Made by a program: the position numbers and the translations under genes | The notes under the pieces: generated by a model | Told to the model about the DNA's origin: nothing | The model's database searches: none | What the model saw: the letters and a program-made list of their open reading frames with translations, nothing else | In this document: positions 58,901 to 64,000 of the stretch, in pieces | Numbering within the stretch: the first letter of the stretch is position 1 | How the letters are laid out: every line of letters starts with the position of its first letter | From: Polytrichum commune | Taxonomy: Eukaryota; Streptophyta; Polytrichopsida; Polytrichales; Polytrichaceae | NCBI GenBank assembly: GCA_950295325.1 | Contig: OX485803.1 | Location: 53,211,554 to 53,275,553, forward strand | Direction: 5' to 3' | Length of the DNA stretch: 64,000 nt

Positions 58901-60971
58901 CATCCTCGCCATGCTCCAGCGTATGCAGAGCTTCTCGGCGCCCCCCCAGCCGGCCTACCCCTTCACTGGAGGATACCCCTCCCAATCCCCTCCACTGGGC
59001 ATGTTCACCGGAGGGCCTTCCCGCCAGCAGGCGCCCCACCCCACGCCTGTTGGCACTCCTCCGCCACCAGAGGTTCCCTCGACCACCTCCCACGATGCTG
59101 TGGCGGCGGCCATCCAGGAGGACGAGGATTTACGAACGCGCGCTCGTGAATCTTCAGGTCCTCCAGTCCTCACCCCTCCCCCTTCAAGGGTAGGACTGCC
59201 CTCATACACCGATGCATTGTCTTTCACCGTCGTCCCCAGGGTAGTAGACAGACATGGCGATGACTCTGCGCGACACACTGACATGGTCATTGTGGAGGAC
59301 ACGCAGGGGAGCCCCAATGACGCACCAGGGGTGCATGGGATGGACGTGGAAGAAACCCATGCGGCGTGGATGGAGGATGTCAGGATGGACGCGCTCGACC
59401 TGGGCGCCGAGGAAGAAGACGCGCTGCGCATCCAGGCGACACAGGCCTCTCAACCGGAGCGTGAGGCAGAGGCCATGGAGACAGAGGCGGCTGCAGCTGT
59501 GGAGGTTACGAACGCGCGTTCGTTAATCGTTGAGGAGGGACCTGCTGCTCGGTCCAGCGCCGCTACCCCTCCCCCCGATGACGAGGTAACTCTCCTCTGA
59601 GAATACCATTTTTTAACGAACGCGCGTTCGTAACCTCTCTAACATCGCGATGTTTTTCTCTTCATCGACATCCAGTGGCCTTGCGAGAGCCCTCTTCAGC
59701 GGTCCCCCTTAGGGCCGAACAGTTTTGTAGGACACGGCATCATTTTGCCTTAGGAAAATGTGATAGACTATCACGTGAGAAATGTAAATATTCAACGGAT
59801 TAATATATGAGCCTATGTTATCTGCATCGCGTTGCTTCAAATTCTCTGCCCTCGACCCCTTCTCGTATGTTGTATATGTTGATGAGATTATGTTCATTCT
59901 TGCATACCCACCTCATTCGCGAACGCTCGTTCGTGAAAGGCTGCGACCCACTGTCCACCTCATTCGCGAACGACCGCTCGTAAATGTACGTGTAGCCGCG
60001 CTCACGAACGAGCGCTCGTAAATGATGCGCACCGCCCCCGCAGCCTTCATTCACGAACGCTCGTTCGCAAGTGTGCCCTTGAGCACATTTTCCTTGCACT
60101 CTCCTCACTTCCTCGTCTTTCCCCATAATGCACCGTCTTCATTTTCTACGCAAAATTTCATTATTGGATCATAGAATTAAACTAGTCGAGTTGTTCATCA
60201 CAGGACCCCCCGGAGATTGGTCGCAACCCCTCTACCAGTGGACCTCCCACCCGGAACAAACCTTTCATCGTTTTTGACCTCAACGGGGTGTTGTGTCACA
60301 CCCAACACATCCCAAGGGTCCCCACGCGTCCCTTCCGTCACCCCGACGAAAGGGACTACGACGGCGAGCTCGACACCCTCATTAACCGCAAGGCTGTCCG
60401 CGCCCGTCCCGGCCTGCGGGACTTCCTTCGCGAGGTGGTCGAGTTCGCCCACGTCGTTGTGTGGAGCTCCATGGTCATGGACAACACGGAGCCCATCGTC
60501 CACTTCTTATTCCGTGATCTCCCGAGCCCTTGCCTCGTCCTCGGCCAAGAAGACTGCGACGAGCTGCTCGACGAGAAAGGCCGACCGGTGCCCAAGTTTG
60601 GCGGTCGAGGCGGAGGACAACAGTTCCTCAAGGTCCTCCGTTCAAGACTCTGGCAAGGCGTCCCCCGTCTGCATGGGACGCCCCACGGGTGGTGGCCGAC
60701 TCCTGAGAACACCCTCCTCATCGACGACAGCCCCACCAAGAGCGTGTTGAACCCCCCGGGCAACGTCATCTTCCCGGACACATGGACCGGCGATAGGCAA
60801 GACACATTTTTGGTCGATAGGCTAGCCCCCTACCTTAGAAGGCTCGTGCTCCACGCCGGTAGCATCCCATTTTTTGTTAGGTCCAACCCCTTCGGCAATG
60901 CGGCGCTAAGCCCCCGCGATAATGTATTCAAGAGCATCATGAGGCTCGCCAAACTCAATAAATTGATTTGA
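40926..60971 (+). CDS. Large ParB-like / HAD-phosphatase gene, interrupted by two retrotransposons
   Basis: Exons: 40926-42221; 42343-42958 plus 50252-50961; 51102-51706 plus 58757-59585; 60204-60971. All introns are GT-AG and phase 0. Leaving out each LTR element with one copy of its 5-bp target duplication keeps the frame: exons of 432, 442, 478 and 256 codons, about 1607 aa. Residues 294-390 resemble ParB/DGQHR domains, with IIDGQHSLEA at 337-346 (usual Arg replaced by Ser), then KISTFLNSG. Exon 2 is helical and unrecognised; its end reads GETVYNVCGGSKFMYAAM, faintly like an AdoMet-methyltransferase motif I. Residues about 1076-1135 form a coiled coil, followed by a Pro/acidic linker. Residues 1353-1607 are an FCP1/NIF-type HAD domain. 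As it stands the gene is doubly disrupted, and each host exon piece meets a stop inside the LTR. Its role is unknown; DNA-site binding with a phosphatase activity is a guess. Confidence 0.65.
42222..42342 (+). other. Intron 1 of the large gene, with a palindrome at each end
   Basis: GTGAGT donor and TTGCTGCAG acceptor, 121 bp. One 22-bp palindrome begins 5 bases after the donor and another lies about 35 bases before the acceptor. Splicing joins ...SPQWK to AFCDAM in phase 0. Confidence 0.75.
42959..43932 (+). repeat. 5' LTR of retrotransposon 1
   Basis: Begins TGTCGCGCACC and ends GGTTGCGACA, with short inverted ends TGTCGC/GCGACA. 974 bp. Confidence 0.9.
43935..43946 (+). promoter_or_regulatory. 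Primer-binding site of retrotransposon 1
   Basis: TGGTATCAGAGC, complementary to the 3' end of plant initiator methionine tRNA, two bases after the 5' LTR. Confidence 0.85.
44590..44890 (+). repeat. ~60-bp tandem repeat in retrotransposon 1
   Basis: Four to five units share GTGCCGCGGACGGAATGTTG, then GGTGG(C/G)TTTGT and CTACCAAGGCAAA. The same array occurs inverted in retrotransposon 2 (about 56830-57120). Confidence 0.7.
45640..46790 (+). pseudogene. Reverse transcriptase/RNase H remnant with 4-fold ~229-bp repeat
   Basis: A FVGLAN-stop-YHHFIREFS stretch at about 45670 corresponds to the RT/RNase-H junction of Ty3/gypsy pol. The following segment (TKPLG...PFEVHTGAS) is repeated four times, with equivalent points at about 45864, 46091, 46322 and 46551, a period near 229 bp. 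After the array come MKNFFAVVHCLKMWRHYL-like and GSHKAKVYMDN motifs of RNase H. Many frames are broken. Confidence 0.75.
47043..48460 (+). pseudogene. Integrase and chromodomain remnant, retrotransposon 1
   Basis: Pieces of a Ty3/gypsy integrase: a zinc-binding-like N-terminal part (47043-47261, with CDSPIAGHRGE), the core start (MDLITSLLESHGYDAI, 47340-47480), then RVIVWDQDPKFTS and STALHSQVDGKAE (47530-47650). A stop at 47481-47483 splits the core. Near 48322-48460 a chromodomain-like segment reads YLVKW, stop, GYHEKETAWV and NELVKHFEE. The product would be inactive. Confidence 0.8.
49273..50246 (+). repeat. 3' LTR of retrotransposon 1
   Basis: 974 bp with the same start and end as the 5' LTR; no difference was noticed on reading through both. 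It is preceded by the polypurine tract at 49261-49272. Confidence 0.9.
50962..51101 (+). other. Intron 2 of the large gene, with a palindrome near each end
   Basis: GTAAGC donor, TGAATCTCAG acceptor, 140 bp. Palindromes at about 50980 and 51054 lie 18 bases after the donor and about 27 before the acceptor. Splicing joins KFMYAAM to MLGLVV in phase 0. Confidence 0.75.
51707..52679 (-). repeat. 3' LTR of retrotransposon 2
   Basis: On the plus strand it begins TGTCGCAACCCTTGC and ends GTGCGCGACA. 973 bp. It follows the element's 3' end in minus-strand orientation, next to a CTCACCCCCACC polypyrimidine (polypurine on the minus strand) at 52680. Confidence 0.88.
53490..54740 (-). pseudogene. Integrase and chromodomain remnant, retrotransposon 2
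   Basis: Minus-strand counterpart of 47340-48460. RVIVWDQDPKFTS and STALHSQMNGKAE motifs lie in 54452-53955, and the core start lies at 54737-54537. The same stop codon occurs before the PFLKAWLRHHG-type stretch as in retrotransposon 1, so the defect was inherited by both. Confidence 0.8.
55360..56060 (-). pseudogene. Reverse transcriptase/RNase H remnant with 3-fold ~229-bp repeat
   Basis: Equivalent points of the repeat occur near 55370, 55598 and 55831. The FVGLAN-stop-Y phrase at about 56020 carries the same stop as retrotransposon 1. Confidence 0.75.
56337..57738 (-). pseudogene. Gag/protease-side remnant of retrotransposon 2
   Basis: The minus-strand frame 56657-56337 (HVTFQCGTLDFCQNFT, then EIDEMHVIV and MIDVRCKPVCLRC) corresponds to 45052-45300 of retrotransposon 1 and lies where a protease would be, but no clear active site is seen. 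The frame 57738-57274 is the leader side and is not recognised as a Gag zinc knuckle. Confidence 0.5.
57765..57776 (-). promoter_or_regulatory. Primer-binding site of retrotransposon 2
   Basis: TGGTATCAGAGC on the minus strand, two bases inside the LTR at 57779. Confidence 0.85.
57779..58751 (-). repeat. 5' LTR of retrotransposon 2
   Basis: 973 bp, essentially identical to 51707-52679. Plus-strand open frames running through it (for example from 58650) continue into the host exon by chance. Confidence 0.88.
59586..60203 (+). other. Intron 3 of the large gene, with five palindromes
   Basis: GTAACT donor and TTCATCACAG acceptor, 618 bp, phase 0, linking PPPDDE to DPPEIG. Palindromes lie near 59611, 59916, 59962, 60000 and 60050; the last four form a cluster with more variable ends (TTCGCGAACG, CTCACGAACG). 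The intron is related to 35880-36250. Confidence 0.65.
60204..60971 (+). CDS. HAD (FCP1/NIF-like) phosphatase domain exon
   Basis: Last or penultimate exon of the large gene, 255 residues. Motif I is VFDLNGVLCHT at residues 21-31 of the exon; the nucleophile Asp is kept, and the second Asp of the usual DxDG is Asn, as in several plant members. Motif II is VVVWSSM. Motif III/IV is LLIDDSPTKS followed by NPPGNVIFP, the characteristic FCP1/NIF-family phrase. The C-terminus FVRSNPFGNAAL also fits that family. Proteins of this group dephosphorylate Ser/Thr, for example in the RNA polymerase II tail. The substrate here is unknown, and the Asn substitution leaves activity uncertain. The exon starts at a phase-0 acceptor and has no ATG of its own upstream of motif I, which supports its being part of a longer protein. 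Confidence 0.75.
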   Translation, partial: DPPEIGRNPSTSGPPTRNKPFIVFDLNGVLCHTQHIPRVPTRPFRHPDERDYDGELDTLINRKAVRARPGLRDFLREVVEFAHVVVWSSMVMDNTEPIVHFLFRDLPSPCLVLGQEDCDELLDEKGRPVPKFGGRGGGQQFLKVLRSRLWQGVPRLHGTPHGWWPTPENTLLIDDSPTKSVLNPPGNVIFPDTWTGDRQDTFLVDRLAPYLRRLVLHAGSIPFFVRSNPFGNAALSPRDNVFKSIMRLAKLNKLI

Positions 60972-61082
60972 AATGCCTCCATGTCTTTGCTTGTATCATG
61001 TGGTTCACATTTACTAATGCTTGCTTCGTTTTTGGATGTCTTTTGTTGTTGTGATTGTTGTTGTTGTTGTTCTTGCCCATAG
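60972..61082 (+). other. Spacer or intron between the HAD exon and the terminal module
   Basis: It contains (TTG)n/(TGT)n and ends in TTGCCCATAG, a plausible acceptor. Whether the HAD exon ends at its TGA or is spliced onward cannot be told from sequence alone. Confidence 0.4.
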
Positions 61083-62083
61083 TCTGCCCCCATATGCGAC
61101 GCCCCTGTGGTCGACGGCCCTTCCCGTCCCCTCTCGCCCCCTGCCTCCCCTTCCCGCGACGTCACGGGCTTCCAAATGCCATCCCTCTACCAGTTCTCGG
61201 CGGTCGACGCGGCCTCGGCCGTGGATTACTCCCGCGACGTCGGCATCGACGACGGCGTCGTCAACAGCCCGCCCCCACCACTTGTCGCCCGCGCCTACGC
61301 CCCGTCGCCCTCCCCCCTCTCCAAGGAGAAACGGACGCTCGTTCGTTTGGGACACCTCTCGCCCTCGAGGGACGACGCCGTCGCTCGTCGCGGGCCGAGC
61401 CGGCGTCTCCGCATGGAAGGCCCCCGTTGCCACACCTCCCCCGCCGACTCCGTTCCTCCCCCCGCAACGTCCTCCGCGATCGTGGGCCCTCCACGCCTCG
61501 ACTCCCCCCCGCCATCCAACATAATTGCAATAGTTCCATCGGCTCCGGATGCTCCCGTCGACGCCCCCCTCGTTCCCACCGTTCCCCGCATGGACGTCCC
61601 CAAAGCCAAGGTGCCCTCCTCAACCCTGAACCCCTTTCTCGCTTTTGCTTTCCTTGTCTTCCGTTTGCGTGCCATTCTCTTTACGAGCGCCCATCCCAAA
61701 CCGCCCTCATTATTTTCCCCACTCCATTCCTATTCTTATCTTCCTATGACGTTGTTTCGCAGGTGGTTACCCGCTCGCTTGGTGCCCGGCCCTCCTCCAC
61801 GTCCTCCTTGGATAGGCACGCCCTCAAGGCCACATCTTCCGAGTCCGATCGTTGTCTGGCCCTCCGGAGAAGCGCAAGATGTTCCCTTTCGCAAACACCC
61901 TCGCATTCTACTTATAATACCACCTCTTACAATTCGGGAGCGCGTCCTGAAACATGCAAGAACGACACATATTCCTGTCCAGGCAACACACAAGGATACA
62001 GTCGTGGGCCTGAGATTTTTAGAGCCATGGAGGCCGCCAAAAAAAAGGGCTTAGCCGCAAAAAAAAATAATGGGTCGGACTAG
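61083..62083 (+). CDS. Proline-rich terminal module, two exons
   Basis: Exon a (61083-61610, 176 codons) and exon b (61763-62083, ending in TAG) are joined in phase 0 across an intron 61611-61762 with GTGCCC donor and TTTCGCAG acceptor. The first part is Pro/Ser/Arg-rich and low in complexity. The last part reads SYNSGARPETC...GYSRGPEIFRAMEA with a Lys-rich tail, and this is the piece conserved in element A at 22442-22666. It may be a separate gene or the end of the large gene. A palindrome remnant (GACGCTCGTTCGT) lies at 61334. No known domain. Confidence 0.5.
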
Positions 62084-62475
62084 TGTGACGTCTAGAAGCG
62101 TACTAGTGGGACGGACTCCCTAAATGGGCTTAGGTGTAGAACATATTTAAGTGCTTACTTTCTATGCTATTCCAAGTTACTCAAGACATTGATGGTATTT
62201 CCATTATAATTGTATTTCAATCCCAATTAATTCATTCAACTTCCATTCATTCTTCGCACCTTCCCTTCCATTCATAACGAGTTGTGATTTCATACGCAAC
62301 TATTTTCATGTATGCCTCACATTTTTGTTCACTTCCATGCCTTTATGTATAATAATAGTAGCATACCATTATACATATGGAATTTTTAGTCGTCATTACT
62401 GGTCCAATTTTGAAAGGTGCATCCTTATATAGTCTCATAATCAACAAAAAGTCTCCAAATACCGAATATAGTGTT

Positions 62476-62913
62476 AATTTGTAGGTTGGGATTGGGTCTC
62501 GGATGGTTACAGACTGTCATTTGAGGTGGAGGGTTTAGGGGTGGCTTAGATTTCATGTTCGGTATCGGCATGGCCACTTTGGACAAGGCCTAGGGGTTTT
62601 ATGTTTGATTTGAGGTCAAGTATATGGCTTCAGGTTGAATGTGGGCATGCCATGTTTGGGTTTCATGCTTAGCTACATTCAACCTGACTCCATAAATTTG
62701 ACCTCAAATCATTGGTTTCGGGTTTAGTGTCGTTGGTGTACACTTTAGTCAACTTGTAGACCATTGTGTAATATAGGTGTGCACCTCATATCATTGTTGA
62801 ACATACTCATGCAGAGATATTAGTAAAGACACATGAATGCCAAGTTTCATGAGGTGACACTAATGGTTTAGGGTCATTTATTCAACCCAGCATTCGCCTA
62901 AGATCGCAAGCAA
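62476..62913. other. Right flank of element B, dispersed-repeat fragment, no gene seen
   Basis: 62740-62880 is a diverged inverted match to 10660-10800 (shared CACTTTAGTCAACTT, GACCATTGTGTAA, AACATACTCATG), so it is probably another copy of the small TIR element family or its host repeat. Confidence 0.5.
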
Positions 62914-63213
62914 TCATTGAAAAAGTGTATGAAAACGATAATAGAAGCCAGAACCATTATCATCAAGATTGCCTTCTTCATCTGCATCACTATCACCAAG
63001 GATAGTAATTACGCCTGCCAGGTTCTCAACCTGTATGCCTTCCTCTACCCCCAAGGCTTCCTCCACACTGACAACATTATCAATGTCTTCCTCCTCCACG
63101 TCATCAACCTCAACCTCATCCCTGGAAACCCTTAAATTTAAAAGAGAAGGGTATGAACTAATTGGCCGATTATGGAATTCAGTGATGAACAATCGAATTA
63201 ATCGTAAACTCAA
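62914..63213 (-). CDS. Acidic C-terminal fragment, minus strand, unrecognised
   Basis: 99-codon frame. The stretch after a possible acceptor (63128) is very acidic (DEVEVDDVEEEDIDNVV, GDSDADEEGN). It may be a downstream exon of the minus-strand gene whose other pieces lie at 63435-64000. No domain recognised. Confidence 0.3.
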   Translation of the reverse strand: MSLRLIRLFITEFHNRPISSYPSLLNLRVSRDEVEVDDVEEEDIDNVVSVEEALGVEEGIQVENLAGVITILGDSDADEEGNLDDNGSGFYYRFHTLFQ

Positions 63214-63434
63214 ACATTAACAAGTAACAAAGTGGTGTTCGAAAATATTTTAAACAATATCAGAAAATACAAAGTCAAAAGTGAACTTAAATATGCAATT
63301 TCATATATGCAATCCCATAAACTCCGAAAGTAACACACATACAATGAATTCCATGCGGATGAGTGCACAAAATGAAAAACCAACGGAAGAAAAAACGGTA
63401 TATTTGATAGTACACAGACATTCACATGAAGATA

Positions 63435-63791
63435 TTACATCAGATCCGAATCACTGTGATCACCTGATGATGAAGACATTGTAGGATCACCAATATCGGC
63501 ATCAGAGGAGGCCTGACCATCAGATTCTAAAGCTTCTATATCCAAAAATTCTAAAACTCTTCCCGGACGATATTTAGATGTAAAAGTCTGATAAGAACCT
63601 CCAGCTAGTTGATTAGCAATATCATTTGCATATGTAGGAAGTTGCCAAGACTTTGGAGGGCTGGGATAGAATTTAGGGTCACAAAAAAAAGGCCGGTGAA
63701 TAGGATAGCTCAATTTATCGCATCTGCAAATGCCAATGGTACCATGTTCATAACTCAACTTTAGAAGAAATGACATCAAAAAACATAACAC
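63435..63791 (-). CDS. Minus-strand coding exon, unrecognised, acidic Ser/Asp tail
   Basis: 118 codons if read from the ATG at 63791. TTCTTCTAAAG just inside could instead be an acceptor, with the exon starting at LSYEHG. The core has a Cys pair (GICRCDKLS) and aromatic/proline residues (RPFFCDPKFYPSPPKSWQLP). It ends in SSSGDHSDSDLM and a stop. No family recognised. Together with the fragment running off the window it suggests a real gene or a transposon remnant entering from the right. Confidence 0.4.
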   Translation of the reverse strand: MLCFLMSFLLKLSYEHGTIGICRCDKLSYPIHRPFFCDPKFYPSPPKSWQLPTYANDIANQLAGGSYQTFTSKYRPGRVLEFLDIEALESDGQASSDADIGDPTMSSSSGDHSDSDLM

Positions 63792-63816
63792 TGGTAAGAG
63801 TATTTGTGGACCTTAT

Positions 63817-63999
63817 TCACTTAGTAAAGCGAGATCTCTTCACAATCCTCTCTACGGGGATATCTTCACCCTCAGGATCCTCTAAACTGGTGACACGGTC
63901 TTCAAGAGTGACTTCAGAGGCTGCTCTAGAGACAATCAATGGAGCAAGTAAGGCCTCAAAGATATCAACATCAGCCTCTAATGCCGCAATGTGACGGTG
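63817..63999 (-). CDS. Partial minus-strand coding sequence running off the window
   Basis: An open frame from the right edge reads HRHIAALEADVDIFEALLAP... and ends ...VERIVKRSRFTK with TGA at 63819-63817; 60 residues are visible. There is no ATG because it begins outside the window. It is acidic/helical. CTAAGTGAAT at the end could alternatively be a splice donor. Not recognised. Confidence 0.4.
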   Translation of the reverse strand, partial: HRHIAALEADVDIFEALLAPLIVSRAASEVTLEDRVTSLEDPEGEDIPVERIVKRSRFTK

Positions 64000-64000
64000 C

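Larger units (their letters stand above)
32033..62475. mobile_element. Element B: large DUF7869-type DNA transposon-like unit with cargo gene
   Basis: The left end AACATTATATTCG...GGAGACTTTT (32033) is matched on the minus strand at the right end by AACACTATATTCGG...GGAGACTTTT (62475). Both ends have a second TCTCA(A/T) word further in. The sequence AATTTGTA lies directly outside the right end (62476-62483) and five bases outside the left (32020-32027), a possible but imperfect target duplication. Contents: a minus-strand two-exon DUF7869-type gene, a palindrome array, a plus-strand multi-exon ParB-like/HAD gene, and two nested LTR retrotransposons. The span is 30,443 bp, or about 16.1 kb after removing the retrotransposons. 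The assignment rests on the ends, the shared layout with element A and the gene content; no database comparison was possible. Confidence 0.65.

Noticed and set aside
61107-62054. One continuous 315-codon reading of 61107-62054 as a single-exon gene
   Set aside because: The conserved SYN...GYSR tail is in another frame, reached by a GT-AG intron at 61611-61762 in phase 0, so the straight reading is probably wrong in its second half.

Overview
This window looks like plant nuclear DNA. It has F-box/kelch-type genes, telomere-type TTTAGGG arrays inside the sequence, GT-AG introns, long AT-rich spacers and several layers of nested transposable elements. The kinds of repetitive protein families present suggest a non-seed land plant, but that part is weakly supported. 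There are no bacterial-style operons, and I saw no convincing rRNA, tRNA or CRISPR sequence.

Layout. (1) 1-7730: a short unrecognised coding tail, then F-box gene copy 1 with about 4.5 kb of upstream sequence. (2) 7731-12691: spacer with a 1.5 kb inverted-repeat element and a small TIR element. (3) 12692-22982, 'element A': an old, inactivated DNA-transposon-like unit with inverted ends. It holds a broken DUF7869-type gene hit by two solo LTRs, a 77-bp tandem repeat, a nonautonomous CACTA element inside a minisatellite, and at its right end a remnant of a second gene. (4) 23178-30662: a second copy of the F-box block, so copies 1 and 2 flank element A. A 943-bp TA-flanked element and a 225-bp element with a 9-bp target duplication are inserted only in copy 2. 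(5) 32033-62475, 'element B': a much larger and better preserved relative of element A, about 30.4 kb as it stands and about 16.1 kb without two nested retrotransposons. (6) 62484-64000: spacer plus minus-strand coding pieces of an unrecognised gene.

Element B is the main point of interest. Its ends are inverted copies of AACA(C/T)TATATTCG...GAGACTTT, and element A has the same ends. Leftmost, on the minus strand, is a two-exon gene for a protein of about 1057 aa with a DUF7869-like core (motifs QLDN, NK and GHTHDDID), which I take to be the likely transposase. To the right, on the plus strand, lies a large multi-exon gene: a ParB/DGQHR-like N-terminal region, a long middle region with a weak methyltransferase-like motif, a coiled coil and low-complexity linker, an FCP1/NIF-type HAD phosphatase domain, and a proline-rich last module. 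Two Ty3/gypsy-type LTR retrotransposons in opposite orientations (42959-50246 and 51707-58751) sit inside two exons of this gene. Each has an exact 5-bp target duplication. Removing each insertion with one copy of its duplication leaves the exons open and in phase, so the gene was probably intact until recently.

Element B is also sprinkled with about 30 copies of a 22-bp palindrome, TTTACGAACG-NN-CGTTCGTAAA. I do not see it elsewhere in the window. Most copies lie in a tandem array upstream of the large gene and inside its introns, often close to the donor and acceptor sites, and at least two are read through as coding sequence. A self-mobile unit carrying its own palindromic sites and a ParB-like protein is the best candidate here for an undescribed system.
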